In this document: positions 1 to 10,154 of the stretch, in pieces
Layout: every line of letters starts with the position of its first letter
Numbering within the stretch: position 1 is the stretch's first letter
NCBI GenBank assembly: GCA_903821635.1
Contig: CAIJLV010000001.1
Coordinates: 1 to 35,541, forward strand
Reading direction: 5' to 3'
DNA length: 35,541 nucleotides
Origin: an uncultured Verrucomicrobiota bacterium
GTDB taxonomy: Bacteria; Verrucomicrobiota; Verrucomicrobiia; Limisphaerales; UBA9464
Made by a program: the position numbers and the translations under genes
The notes under the pieces: model-generated
Seen by the model: the letters and a program-made list of their open reading frames with translations, nothing else
Told to the model about the DNA's origin: nothing
The model's database searches: none

Positions 1-1389
1 GCCGCCGGCCTTCAACTCGCGCTGCACCTGGATGAGCCGCTTGCGCGTGGTGTGGATGCCGAACTTGCCGAGGTCGGTGGCGATCCATTTGCGCCCGAGC
101 TTTTCGGCCACGGCGGCGGTCGTGCCGCTCCCGCAGAAAAAGTCCGCCACCAAATCGCCTTCGTTGCTGCTGGCTTTCAGGATGCGTTCAAGAAGTTGCT
201 CCGGCTTCTGCGTCGGGTAATCAACACGTTCCTCAGCCTGAGAGTTCACAGGAGGCACGTCCGTGATAACGTCTTGAATCGCCACGCCCTGCGAGATGTG
301 CTTCTTAAACTGCGGACGGCCGTCCTCGCCTTTCTTTCCCTTGGCAGGCCAGTAAATGAAGTCATTCGCATCGAGCAGATCCAGTTTCTCCTGAGACGTC
401 ATCGTGGCTGCCTTTTCCTTGCCCACCAACGATTCGACTGCCTCACGATTCACTTTCCAATGTCCACCAATCTTTGCTGGGTCGAATCCTCTCCACGGCT
501 TTCCTGAATCGCCCCCACGAAGGCCAGCCGCTGTTAAGTCGCCGGTTCGATAGCGACCTCGCGCGTCAGAGTTGGCGTATTTCGATTCCAAGTATTTCTC
601 GTCGTATTCCTGAAAAACCTTGTTCCACACATACTGCTCACCGCGCGTATAGAACAAAATTGTGTCGTGAATCGGACCCCAAAAAACCGCGTCACTTCGC
701 GCACTGGTTCGTTTCCAGATGATTTCGTTCAAGTGGCGATTCCCGCCAAACACTTCATCCAGACACGTCCGTATGAGCGAGTTCATCCTTGGATCGCAAT
801 GCACGTAGATGCTGCCGTCGCTGTGCATCAAATCGCGCATGAGGATGAGGCGTTCGTAAATCATGGCGATGAAGGAATCCGCGCCGCGCCCCCAGGTGTC
901 GCGGTAGGCGATTTGTTCGAGGAGGTTCGGCTCTTTGTGGAAGGTCTCGCCGCCAATCTCGATGTCCATGCTGAAGTCCGCGCCCACGTCGAAGGGCGGG
1001 TCGATGTAGATGAGCTTGAGGCCGCCGGCGTCCTCGATCTGGCGGCGGAGCGCGCCGGCCTTGAGGGAGGCGAGGATGAGCTTGTTGTCACCCCAGATGA
1101 GTTTGTTGGTCCAGCCCTTGACCTGCCGCCCGCCGGTGTCGAGGCCGAGTTCCTCGTCGTCGCGCTTTTCCTTCCGCGGTTCGTCAATGTGTTCGAGGGT
1201 CTGGAAGGGGAGGATGGCGGTGCAGACTTCGCGGGACTTGCCGTTCCAGACGAGTTCCACCTCGCGCTTGTCGGCGAAGAGGAGGAAGCGGTATTTCTCC
1301 GGGAGCGGCCTACCTTGCTCGATGAGCTTGATGAGGTCGCGCTTCTCGGTTTCGGAGAGGTCGTAGCGGTCGGATTCAGGTCGGGACAT
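1..1389 (-). CDS. Type III-like (beta-class) DNA methyltransferase, partial at left edge
   Basis: This is a site-specific adenine or cytosine-N4 DNA methyltransferase, the modification half of a type III-like restriction system. The frame opens at ATG 1389 and stays open to base 1, giving 463 visible codons; the C-terminus lies outside the window. The catalytic motif DPPF is at residues 130-133. The SAM-binding motif FCGSG is near residues 418-422, close to the visible end. Catalytic motif before SAM motif is the beta-class order typical of Mod subunits. The roughly 280 residues between the motifs would include target recognition. The N-terminus reads [18 protein letters not shown]. The gene lies downstream of the DUF3800 and helicase-nuclease genes on the same strand, after a 145-bp gap, so it may have its own promoter. 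Target sequence and type (III versus IIG-like) cannot be read from sequence alone. Confidence 0.9.
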   Translation of the reverse strand, partial: MSRPESDRYDLSETEKRDLIKLIEQGRPLPEKYRFLLFADKREVELVWNGKSREVCTAILPFQTLEHIDEPRKEKRDDEELGLDTGGRQVKGWTNKLIWGDNKLILASLKAGALRRQIEDAGGLKLIYIDPPFDVGADFSMDIEIGGETFHKEPNLLEQIAYRDTWGRGADSFIAMIYERLILMRDLMHSDGSIYVHCDPRMNSLIRTCLDEVFGGNRHLNEIIWKRTSARSDAVFWGPIHDTILFYTRGEQYVWNKVFQEYDEKYLESKYANSDARGRYRTGDLTAAGLRGGDSGKPWRGFDPAKIGGHWKVNREAVESLVGKEKAATMTSQEKLDLLDANDFIYWPAKGKKGEDGRPQFKKHISQGVAIQDVITDVPPVNSQAEERVDYPTQKPEQLLERILKASSNEGDLVADFFCGSGTTAAVAEKLGRKWIATDLGKFGIHTTRKRLIQVQRELKAGG

Positions 1390-1534
1390 GGCGGGAAAAG
1401 TGGATTTGCGCGGAGGGGGCGGGTGAGGCTCTATTGCGGCGGCCTGTTACCACTGAAAGTCGTCTCCAGGGCGTCGCGGGGTATCCCGCTCAGGTGGATA
1501 GTGGGCCTGACCATTTGGGCGACCGATTCTGTGT

Positions 1535-2392
1535 TTACAGGTCGTTTTTTGGAGGTAATTTGTCTTCAGCGACCAGTGCGGTTCGGACCTTTTCCGTTCC
1601 CGCGGCATTAGCCCCTGGCCGCTCCTTTTTTTGCTCCGATTCGAGCCATCCCATCACGTCGTTAAAATTCTCGTAGCCAACGGCAACGAGGGGATTGACG
1701 AGGGTCCAAAGGGTTTCGTCCACCGGCTTCGGCTTACGCCCGCTTTTCTGTTCTTGATGCCGGCGGATGATGTAGGCGCACAAATCGCAAAGCTGAAGAA
1801 CTAGGCTTTTGTCGGACTCGATGAAAAAGCCCTTCTCGATGATTTGGGTCAAGCGGAGGCCCCCATCGGCTCCACGGAGCAGGCGGATCGCCTTGTCCAC
1901 ATCGCGGGCCACCTGGTGATTTTCGTCGGAAATGAAGATTCCCAACGGCTTGCCGGGAAGGTTTCGAAGGTGGCTGTTCACGACCTGGGCGACGAGCGCG
2001 AAGGCCGCAACGTGCGGATTGATGATCACACCGGCCCCGAAAGTGTGGGTCAGCCAGCGGGAATACTGGTGCTTAACAATGGCGCGATACACCAACTTCA
2101 ACTGGTGGTCCGCCGCGATCTTCAGCCACGCGGACATGAAGGCGAGCCGGTGATCCGGCGAAGAGGCTCTGAACACCCCGCTCTTGGGATTGATGAGGTC
2201 GGAGGTGTGAATCTCGAACCCGTCCGGACGAGGACTGGGCCAATGCACTTCGACTTGCTCAGCCAGTTTGGCCTCAAGGGATTGCCATTTGGATTCCGGC
2301 ACGATCAGGGCACACAGCACGAAAACCGGCTGGTTCGGATCGGCAAGGTTTCCGCCACTGTTCCCCGATTCGTCGAGATAGATGAGGTGCAT
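1535..2392 (-). CDS. DUF3800 domain protein (RNase H-fold-like) of the restriction module
   Basis: A 285-residue protein that opens with the DUF3800 hallmark YLDESG at residues 5-10. It continues with IHTSDL near residues 60-66, FISDEN near residue 153, and an ESDKSLVLQLCDLCAY segment near residues 190-210. The spaced acidic residues fit the RNase H-like fold proposed for this family, whose activity is not established. The C-terminal 30 or so residues are hydrophilic and probably disordered. ATG 2392 lies two bases after the stop of the upstream helicase-nuclease gene, so the two are almost certainly co-transcribed and translationally coupled. DUF3800 genes are often found with restriction and other defence genes. 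A role as an accessory nuclease is inference. Confidence 0.85.
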   Translation of the reverse strand: MHLIYLDESGNSGGNLADPNQPVFVLCALIVPESKWQSLEAKLAEQVEVHWPSPRPDGFEIHTSDLINPKSGVFRASSPDHRLAFMSAWLKIAADHQLKLVYRAIVKHQYSRWLTHTFGAGVIINPHVAAFALVAQVVNSHLRNLPGKPLGIFISDENHQVARDVDKAIRLLRGADGGLRLTQIIEKGFFIESDKSLVLQLCDLCAYIIRRHQEQKSGRKPKPVDETLWTLVNPLVAVGYENFNDVMGWLESEQKKERPGANAAGTEKVRTALVAEDKLPPKNDL

Positions 2393-2394
2393 GG

Positions 2395-5121
2395 TCAGGA
2401 CTTGAATTCGGTAAAGCTCACCGCCAGCGCCGCGAAGGTCTTGGCCGGATGGGCCTCAAAGTGTTTCTCGAATCCGTTCTGGTCCACAAATACGAAGTCG
2501 TAGTGCTGGCCGTTCTCCTCGGCGGCCGTCGCATCCGCACACCACTGCTTGAGACGGTCCAGCTTCCGGGCGAGGTCACGTTCCTCCCGCCCCTTGGTTT
2601 CGATGATCCAGATGCGGCCGTCGGTCGTGCGGACGATGAAGTCGGGAATGTAGTTGGCGAGGTCGCCATCTGACTTCACGTAGTCGAGCCGGAAACCAAC
2701 CGCGGTGTAGTTTTTGGCGAAGGCGGCAACGTCGCCGGCGCCCTCCAGGAAGCTGGCGAACCGCAGTTCAAACCCGCCGGAGTTGGGTTCGCCCACGACC
2801 TTGCTGAAGATACACTTACCGGCGGCCAGGTGCGGCCGGTAGTCCGTGCGGAAGGGGCGCATCTCCTTCAAGCGGATGCGGTCCTCGATGCGAGTGGTCC
2901 CGGTCTCCTCGACGGTCAGCGCATTGATGGCCTTTTTGAAATAGTCGTAGAGCAGTTTGCCGGCGTCCGGCTCGGACAGGTTTCGCAGCACCACCGGGTC
3001 TTCCAAGTCTACCGGGGACGGACTGAAAAGGTAGTCGCGGACGAACCGCTTCACCTGGCCGTAAACCACGTCGTAGCCGCCCACCAAGCGCAGGTCCTTG
3101 AGCAACTGGCGCGCAAAGAACGCCACGACCGAGCGGTAGTCGGCGGCGCCCACGCCATCGAGCTGGATGGTGTGATGCACTTCCGAATCCAGCATGGTCT
3201 TGAAAACAATTTCGCGGGTTTCCTCGGGCGTGAACGGCTTCAGCGGCAGCTTGGGATTGCCGAACGTGGTCGGGTCCAAGGCGTCCAGGTTCTTGAACTC
3301 GCGCTGGTAGCGGCGGCTGAGCTTGGGCAGCGGAATGTCGAGGGCGTCGAGGTTCTTGTCGGGGTTCTCCGCATCCACCTCCACGATGATCGAATCCTGA
3401 CGGGTCGTGCCGCCGCCCATGGGAACGCGCTCGAAGGTCACCCCTTCGTTCTGGATCGACTCGACGAACTCCATGAAAGCCGACGTGCCCATGACAGAGA
3501 CGGTTTCCCGCACCGCGTCATTGCCGAAATACATCCGGCGCAACCCGCGTCCGAGCGTCTGCTCCGGCAAGATGTTGGATTGCGCGGCATACGCCCGCAG
3601 ACCGCAGATTACGGTGACATTCCGCACGTCCCAGCCCTCCTTCAACATCAGGACGGAAACGATCGCCTTGTAGGGAGAATCCCAGCGGTCGATGTCGTTG
3701 GAAGCCTTGCGGAGCCGTTCTAACTCCTCCTTGTTTTTGCCGGAGGCCGCCTCGGAAATCTCGCCGTTGTTCTTCGTGTGGATGACGAGCACGGCACTCT
3801 GAAGCTCGGCACAAATCTTCTCCAAGTAGGCGCCCACGTCATCGCAGTTGCGGGTGTCGTCCACCATCACGAACAGCACCGCTTTCTTGCCGAGCTGCTT
3901 TTGCTCCGCGTAGCTCTTGCGCCATTCCTCAATCCCAAGCGCGAGATAATCCTGATACTTTTCGGTGAAGATGGAGCTCTTGTGTTCATTGAGCTTGGCC
4001 CGGCTGGCGGCGTCGGGGAGCACCGGATGTTTGACGACGTTCTGGTGAATGGCCTCGACCAGCGGATAATCCGAAACCGTTTGAACGAAGATGGCTCCGT
4101 TGTCGTGCCTAGGCGTGGCCGTAACGTCCACTTGCAAGGCCAGACGGCCGTCCCGTTGCAGCATCCGGTGATGGATATCCTGAATGGACTTGAACCACGC
4201 CATGCGGGAATCGTGGATGTGGTGCGCCTCATCGTTGAAGACGGCCAACTCCTCAATCTCGCGGATGATCTCGCCCAAGTCGGTCTTGCTGTCGGTGGTC
4301 TTGCCGGCGGGTTTGGAACCGAAAGCATCCGTCAGGAAGTAGTCACGCAGGTCTTCGTCCTCCAGGGATGGTTCAACGACGTCGCCTAAAAACACCCGGT
4401 GAACGTTCGTGAGGAACAGGTTGCCCGTCTCCCGCACGATGCGCACGTCGTCCTGGATATGCAGCGTCAGTTGGAAATCGTCCCGCCAGTTGCGGCCGGC
4501 ATAGCCATTGGGTGGCAGAATAGGATCGTTGAAGAAGATCTTCAGGCCGTCGAAGTCGCTGCGCAGCCGGTCGAGCACGATGATGTTGGGCGCGATCACC
4601 AGAAAGTTACGAGCGAGGGCGGAATCTGACTCGTAGAGGCGATGGAAAAAGCTCCACGCGATCAGCAGCGAGAGGACTTTGGTTTTGCCCGAGCCCGTCG
4701 CCATCTTCAGGACGTAGCGTGGCCAATCCTCGGCAAACATGCCGCTCGACACCGCCCCGGAAGCATCGAAGCGCAGGAGGTCGTATTTGTCGCGCGCTTG
4801 GCGGACTTCGTAGAGCCAGATAACCGCCTCCACTGCTTCACGTTGAGCAAAATAGTAGCGAAATATGGCGAGCGAGCCGTCGGCATTCTCGGTCTGGTGC
4901 TCGGTGTCAAACCAGTGCTTGAGCAGGGCAACCGAAGTGGCCGACGCCCCGGGATAGCCCTCATTTCTCCAAGCGTGGAGTTCCTTCCGAATGTTCGCGA
5001 CCAGCGGCGGCAATAGCTTGTCGTAGGAACTTCCGCGCAATTCTTCCGCGGCAGGAAACCACCGGTGGTCAGGTAGGAGCGTCGCATATGGGGAGCTCGG
5101 AAATTTCGGGTGGAGTGCCAT
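2395..5121 (-). CDS. Type III restriction-like DEAD/DEAH helicase with C-terminal PD-(D/E)XK nuclease
   Basis: A 908-residue Res-like subunit. Walker A reads MATGSGKT near residues 140-147 and the Walker B/DEAH box reads NDEAHH near residue 298. VDVTATPR follows, and the superfamily 2 motif VI reads QTLGRGLRR. The C-terminal region carries IPDFIV near residue 825 and the acid-x-Lys element ETK at about 841-843, which together make a PD-(D/E)XK nuclease site. All residues expected for an ATP-driven cleaving enzyme are present, so the gene looks intact. It is the first gene of a leftward set with DUF3800 and a methyltransferase. In classical type III systems mod precedes res; here res comes first with DUF3800 between. 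That resembles a distinct restriction family seen with the same neighbours, from memory rather than a search. A divergent gap of 115 bp upstream would hold the promoter. Confidence 0.92.
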   Translation of the reverse strand: MALHPKFPSSPYATLLPDHRWFPAAEELRGSSYDKLLPPLVANIRKELHAWRNEGYPGASATSVALLKHWFDTEHQTENADGSLAIFRYYFAQREAVEAVIWLYEVRQARDKYDLLRFDASGAVSSGMFAEDWPRYVLKMATGSGKTKVLSLLIAWSFFHRLYESDSALARNFLVIAPNIIVLDRLRSDFDGLKIFFNDPILPPNGYAGRNWRDDFQLTLHIQDDVRIVRETGNLFLTNVHRVFLGDVVEPSLEDEDLRDYFLTDAFGSKPAGKTTDSKTDLGEIIREIEELAVFNDEAHHIHDSRMAWFKSIQDIHHRMLQRDGRLALQVDVTATPRHDNGAIFVQTVSDYPLVEAIHQNVVKHPVLPDAASRAKLNEHKSSIFTEKYQDYLALGIEEWRKSYAEQKQLGKKAVLFVMVDDTRNCDDVGAYLEKICAELQSAVLVIHTKNNGEISEAASGKNKEELERLRKASNDIDRWDSPYKAIVSVLMLKEGWDVRNVTVICGLRAYAAQSNILPEQTLGRGLRRMYFGNDAVRETVSVMGTSAFMEFVESIQNEGVTFERVPMGGGTTRQDSIIVEVDAENPDKNLDALDIPLPKLSRRYQREFKNLDALDPTTFGNPKLPLKPFTPEETREIVFKTMLDSEVHHTIQLDGVGAADYRSVVAFFARQLLKDLRLVGGYDVVYGQVKRFVRDYLFSPSPVDLEDPVVLRNLSEPDAGKLLYDYFKKAINALTVEETGTTRIEDRIRLKEMRPFRTDYRPHLAAGKCIFSKVVGEPNSGGFELRFASFLEGAGDVAAFAKNYTAVGFRLDYVKSDGDLANYIPDFIVRTTDGRIWIIETKGREERDLARKLDRLKQWCADATAAEENGQHYDFVFVDQNGFEKHFEAHPAKTFAALAVSFTEFKS

Positions 5122-5236
5122 TTGCGAAAGTTTTACCGACTAAAGCCCGCCGGTTCTCGCGTGGTCAATGTCGCACCCTGACGGCGATGGAGCAGGCGTG
5201 CCGCGTTCGGCGTGTCTCCCAAAGTAACCTTCCGTA

Positions 5237-5593
5237 TTGAGAAGTGTTCGTCGTGCGCCCAAAGTGACTGTTACTCGGGAGGCGGGCGAAGGGGGCTTCA
5301 AGGTAAACTACGTCGATGCGTGGCGCGCTCACCGAAATTCGATGGCGATTGATGAGGTCTTCAACACCGTTGAGGGTGACTCAGAGTGGAAGGAATATGT
5401 GACGGAGGAACGCATCGAAAAGGGCCTTCGTTACACGCAAATTGATGAACAAGTGGAGGCGAAACTCCTGGCCGAGACTTCTCAAGAGGCTCAGCAGCCT
5501 CCGGTTGCCGAAACCCCAACCACTTCCTCAAAAAAAGCGCCTGATCGAAGGCCCAAAGCCAAGCGCGCCAAGCAGCGCATTAGGATACCATGA
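5237..5593 (+). CDS. Unknown small protein, first gene of the integrase operon
   Basis: A 118-residue protein that I do not recognise. TTG 5237 is the first start after an in-frame stop at 5225. An internal ATG at 5341 would remove about 35 residues. The middle is acidic and probably helical (for example DEVFNTVEGDSEWKEYV), and the last 25 residues are strongly basic (KAKRAKQRIRIP), as in many small DNA- or RNA-associated proteins. Its stop codon overlaps the ATG of the excisionase-like gene by four bases (ATGA), so it belongs to the integrase operon. A role in element maintenance or recombination directionality is inference. Confidence 0.6.
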   Translation: MRSVRRAPKVTVTREAGEGGFKVNYVDAWRAHRNSMAIDEVFNTVEGDSEWKEYVTEERIEKGLRYTQIDEQVEAKLLAETSQEAQQPPVAETPTTSSKKAPDRRPKAKRAKQRIRIP

Positions 5594-5777
5594 AGCCCGT
5601 CCCTGATCAGAATTCGGAGAAGTTGGTCAGCAAACGCACGGCGGCATCCTTGCTGGGCGTGTCCGTCCGCAGCGTTGAACGCCTAGTAAACCTTCACCGC
5701 CTGACCAAGGTGAAAATCCTCGGCGCGGTGCGGTTTCGGGTCAGTGAAATCAATCTGCTGATGCAGGGAGGCAAGGC

Positions 5778-5781
<4 letters not shown>
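5590..5781 (+). CDS. Excisionase-like helix-turn-helix protein
   Basis: A 63-residue protein. The segment VSKRTAASLLGVSVRSVERL at about residues 13-32 is a MerR/excisionase-type helix-turn-helix (HTH_17-like), followed by a short wing with VRFRVSEINLL. Proteins of this size just before a tyrosine integrase usually act as Xis, biasing recombination towards excision, or as an operon regulator. ATG 5590 overlaps the upstream stop (ATGA) and its own stop overlaps the integrase GTG (GTGA), so all three genes should be translationally coupled. The family call is firm; the excision role is inferred from position. Confidence 0.82.
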
Positions 5782-7105
<1,324 letters not shown>

Positions 7106-7353
7106 GGCGCGGCGGCAGGCTAAGTGAACTTTTTCCGGACCGCCAGCGCGGTTTGATTCGGGTTCAATTCGGCCCCGGCCCCGCCGGCCCCACTCCGGAA
7201 AAGGCTTGCCCACTCCCTGACCGGCCCAAACGATTCCAGCCACGTGGAAGCCGAAGTTTTAAGTCGCCGGCCGGGCCGGCGAAGGGTGCTCAGGGCCCAC
7301 CCAATCCCCAATCTCAGGGCTGTTTTCAAGCGGCTACACCTGCCGCTTCAGCC

Positions 7354-7842
7354 ATGAATCGTCCCCTCTGGCTGGTGGCGCACACCCGCCCGCGGTGCGA
7401 AAAAAAAGTCGCGGACTTCTGCCAGCGCGAAGCGTGGGCGGTCACCCTGCCGCTTTACCGGAGCGTGAAGCGTTACCGTGGCAAAAAACTGGTGTTCCTC
7501 AAGCCCCTGTTCCCCGGCTACGTGTTTGTCGAACTCGCGCCCGATCAGCGGCTGAAGCTATCTCAGCATCAACACGTTGCGAATCTCTTGGAACCGCCTG
7601 ATCAGGCGGAATTCGCCACTCAACTGGCCACCATTCTCCGGGTCTTGGAGGGCGAAGTGGAGGTCCGCCTAGCCCCCGAGATTCAACCCGGCGCTCGGGT
7701 GCGGTTGCGCAGCGGACCATTGCGGGGCGTGGAGGGCATCGTCACCGAGCGGCACGGGATGTTGGAGGTGCAGTTGCGCTTGGATTTCATCGGCCAAGGA
7801 GCGGCCGTGAAGGTGTCCGCGGATGAACTGGAGCCGGTCTGA
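7354..7842 (+). CDS. NusG-family antitermination paralogue (RfaH/UpxY-like)
   Basis: A 162-residue protein. The N-terminal NGN domain (about residues 1-105) starts WLVAHTRPRCEKKVADFC and contains the family core KPLFPGYVFVEL. The C-terminal KOW segment (about 112-160) reads GARVRLRSGPLRGVEGIV. Both domains needed to bind RNA polymerase and couple to ribosome or Rho are present. NusG itself normally sits next to secE and ribosomal genes. This copy instead precedes a nucleotide-sugar dehydrogenase, so a specialised paralogue acting on an exopolysaccharide or surface-glycan operon is likely. ATG 7354 is preferred over upstream in-frame starts because the NGN fold begins directly after it. The target operon is not evident here, since only one sugar gene follows. 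Confidence 0.85.
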   Translation: MNRPLWLVAHTRPRCEKKVADFCQREAWAVTLPLYRSVKRYRGKKLVFLKPLFPGYVFVELAPDQRLKLSQHQHVANLLEPPDQAEFATQLATILRVLEGEVEVRLAPEIQPGARVRLRSGPLRGVEGIVTERHGMLEVQLRLDFIGQGAAVKVSADELEPV

Positions 7843-7862
7843 ATCGGCGGCGGCCGACTGAA

Positions 7863-7884
7863 TTCCGCCTGCCGTCGGGCGGAA
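7863..7884. terminator. Weak hairpin between the NusG paralogue and the sugar dehydrogenase
   Basis: A 7-bp stem (TTCCGCC/GGCGGAA) with an 8-base loop lies 21 bp after the NusG-like stop. No T-tract follows, so it may be only a pause or stability hairpin. Confidence 0.25.
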
Positions 7885-7933
7885 GATGCGTTAACCTTGA
7901 GGCCGTAACACCGCCCCGCCCCCCTTTGCTCCG

Positions 7934-9220
7934 ATGAAAATCGCTGTTGTTGGACTTGGATATGTCGGCCTGCCGCTTGCCCTGCTCTTCGCCCGCGCCG
8001 GCGCTGAGGTGGTCGGCTTGGACATTGATCCTTCAAAAACTGACGCGCTCACGGCCGGTCGGAGCTACATCCGCCACATTCCCGCAGAAACCATCCGCGC
8101 GCAGGTGACCGCTGGTCGCTTACGCGCCACGACGGATTTTTCCGCGGTCCAGCAGGTCGAAGCGGTGATCATCTGCGTGCCGACGCCGCTGACGCCAAAT
8201 CGCGAGCCGGATATTTCCTACATCCTGAACACCGGCCGCACGCTGGCGCCGTTTTTGCAGCGCGGCACCCTCGTAGTGCTCGAATCGACCACGTATCCCG
8301 GCACGACTGACACCGATTTGCGGGCCGTCTTGGAAGCCGGCTCCGGCCTGAGTGCGGGCCGTGACTTTCACCTCGCATTTTCCCCGGAACGGGAAGACCC
8401 GGGCAATCCCGACAGCCGGGTGGCGGAAATCCCCAAGGTCGTCGGTGGCTATACCCCGGCGTGTTTGGAGCACGCCCGGGCGCTCTACGCCTCCGCCATT
8501 AAGACGGTCGTGCCCGTGTCGTCGTGCCGGGTCGCCGAGGCGACCAAGCTGCTCGAAAACATCTTTCGCAGCGTCAACATCGCGCTCGTGAACGAGTTGA
8601 AGATCGTTTACGGCGCCATGGGCATCGACATCTGGGAAGTCATTGCCGCCGCCCGCACCAAACCGTTTGGGTTCATGCCGTTTTATCCCGGCCCTGGACT
8701 GGGCGGCCATTGCCTGCCGATCGACCCCTTTTACCTCGCGTGGAAGGCCCGCGAATACGGGCAAACGGCACGCTTCGTGGAACTGGCCGGCGAAGTGAAC
8801 ACCGCCATGCCACAGCATGTCTTCCGGGTCACCGCCGACGCCCTCAATGCGCGCCGAAAACCGGTTAATGGGAGTCGGGTGTTATTCGTTGGACTGGCCT
8901 ACAAACCGAACGTCGATGACCTCCGGGAATCGCCCACGTTCGCGTTATTCGACCTGTTCCAAGCCCACGGCGCCGAGGTGGCATATCACGACCCGTTCAT
9001 CCCGGTGATCGGCCCGACCCGGGAACACGCCGCTTGGCGGGGACTTGCTTCGGTCGCTTGGGACGCAGCGACGGTGCAACCTTTCGACGTCGTCGTCATC
9101 GTCACCGCCCACGCCACCGTGGAGCACGCGCAACTCGCCGACTGGGCGGAATGTATCGTGGACACGCGCAACGCTTTGGGCGCCGTCGCGACCCGCCCGG
9201 GACAAGTCTGGAAAGCCTGA
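7934..9220 (+). CDS. Nucleotide-sugar 6-dehydrogenase, UDP-GlcNAc/WbpA type
   Basis: A 428-residue NAD-dependent UDP-sugar dehydrogenase. The N-terminal Rossmann motif is VVGLGYVGLPLA at residues 4-15. The central region has VPTPLTPNREPD, ESTTYPGTT and FSPEREDPGN, which fit the WbpA/TviB/WecC branch more than UDP-glucose dehydrogenase. The catalytic cysteine is C260 in GLGGHCLPID, and the C-terminal domain has LAYKPNVDDLRESP. It oxidises the C6 hydroxyl of a UDP-sugar to a carboxylate in two steps, making uronic acid donors for surface polysaccharide in the cytoplasm. It follows the NusG paralogue by 91 bp on the same strand, fitting a glycan role. UDP-GlcNAc as substrate is the best guess from motifs; UDP-ManNAc or UDP-GalNAc remain possible. 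Confidence 0.92.
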   Translation: MKIAVVGLGYVGLPLALLFARAGAEVVGLDIDPSKTDALTAGRSYIRHIPAETIRAQVTAGRLRATTDFSAVQQVEAVIICVPTPLTPNREPDISYILNTGRTLAPFLQRGTLVVLESTTYPGTTDTDLRAVLEAGSGLSAGRDFHLAFSPEREDPGNPDSRVAEIPKVVGGYTPACLEHARALYASAIKTVVPVSSCRVAEATKLLENIFRSVNIALVNELKIVYGAMGIDIWEVIAAARTKPFGFMPFYPGPGLGGHCLPIDPFYLAWKAREYGQTARFVELAGEVNTAMPQHVFRVTADALNARRKPVNGSRVLFVGLAYKPNVDDLRESPTFALFDLFQAHGAEVAYHDPFIPVIGPTREHAAWRGLASVAWDAATVQPFDVVVIVTAHATVEHAQLADWAECIVDTRNALGAVATRPGQVWKA

Positions 9221-9228
9221 GCGCCCCT

Positions 9229-10152
9229 TTAACCGACCCAGCGGCCGGCGGCCAAGGCCAACGCCCCGACGGGAACGGAATCCTCGCCCAAACCGGCCAA
9301 CGCCACCCGCGGCCCCGGCTGGAAGGAATCCATCACGTAGCGAGGCAAGGCCCTGGCCAAGGCCGCCCGCAGCGGTTCCCCCACCAGCGACAAGCCCCCG
9401 CCCAGCACCACGATTTCCGGGTGCAACAACTGCTCGGCGTGCGACAGGGCAAACGCCAAGTCATCCGCCACTTCAGCGAGGATCCGTTGCGCCAGCGGAT
9501 CACCGGCCGCGAGGGCGGCGGCCAAGTGCCGGGCTTCACCGCCGGCGGCCGACTGCTGCGCGACCGCGGCGGCCAAAAAACCATTCTGGCCGGCAATGCC
9601 TTCCCGAATTCGTCGATCCACGGCCCAACCGGAACACCGTTGTTCTAGCGTCGTGCCCGTTCGATCGAGCCGCACATGGCCGATCTCCGCTTCCCCTGGC
9701 GCGGCGCCGTGATACAGCTGCCCGGCCACCACCAAGCCGCCGCCGACCCCGCTGCCCATGTTGATCCAGAAGACGGGATTGGCACCCCGCCCCGCCCCGT
9801 GCAGCGCCTCACCGAGGGCCGCCACGTTGGCGTCGTTATCCACAAATACCGGCCGCCCGGTCTGCTCCCGCAACCAGACAGCGAGCTCAAATTCATGCCA
9901 GCCGTCGATCTGGTGGGAACAACAGATCCGGCCGGTCTGCCAATCCACCGGTCCGCCAAAGCCCACGCCAACCGCCGCCGGAGGGTGCGCCGCCATGAGC
10001 TCCGGCAGCGCCGCCGCAATCTGCGCGCGAATGCCGACGCCGCCGGCCGCACGGTTCACGGCGAGGCGGCGCCGTGCGTGAATGCGGCCGGTTTCATCCC
10101 CCGCGACGAGCTGGAGTTTGGTGCCGCCAATTTCAAGACCGAGAAAGTTCAT
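9229..10152 (-). CDS. ROK-family sugar kinase/regulator-like protein with degenerate zinc motif
   Basis: A 307-residue ROK protein. The phosphate-binding start is GLEIGGTK, the sugar region is GVGFGGPVD, VFVDNDANVAALGE carries the catalytic Asp, and MGSGVGGGLV is followed by GEAEIGHV. These are glucokinase/N-acetylhexosamine kinase signatures. The usual CxCGxxGC zinc cluster is reduced to EQRCSGWAVD, so the metal site is probably lost. No helix-turn-helix precedes the kinase core, so a kinase is favoured over an NagC-type repressor. ATG 10152 is chosen; a TTG six bases upstream would add two residues. It lies two bases after the stop of the redoxin gene, so the two are co-transcribed. Substrate unknown. 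Confidence 0.9.
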   Translation of the reverse strand: MNFLGLEIGGTKLQLVAGDETGRIHARRRLAVNRAAGGVGIRAQIAAALPELMAAHPPAAVGVGFGGPVDWQTGRICCSHQIDGWHEFELAVWLREQTGRPVFVDNDANVAALGEALHGAGRGANPVFWINMGSGVGGGLVVAGQLYHGAAPGEAEIGHVRLDRTGTTLEQRCSGWAVDRRIREGIAGQNGFLAAAVAQQSAAGGEARHLAAALAAGDPLAQRILAEVADDLAFALSHAEQLLHPEIVVLGGGLSLVGEPLRAALARALPRYVMDSFQPGPRVALAGLGEDSVPVGALALAAGRWVG

Positions 10153-10154
10153 GC

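Noticed and set aside
1476..1489. Hairpin GCGGG-GTAT-CCCGC in the gap before the methyltransferase
   Set aside because: Only 5 bp of stem in GC-rich DNA; not distinguishable from chance.
667..1611. Long + strand open frame (314 codons) opposite the methyltransferase
   Set aside because: It is the antisense of the methyltransferase, whose minus-strand frame carries DPPF and FCGSG motifs; the + frame has no recognisable domain.
2830..4389. Long + strand open frames opposite the restriction gene
   Set aside because: Antisense shadows in GC-rich DNA; the minus strand encodes a full helicase-nuclease with all motifs.
7120..7329. 69-codon minus-strand frame upstream of the tRNA
   Set aside because: TTG start, no family, low-complexity composition; more likely spacer DNA holding the tRNA promoter.
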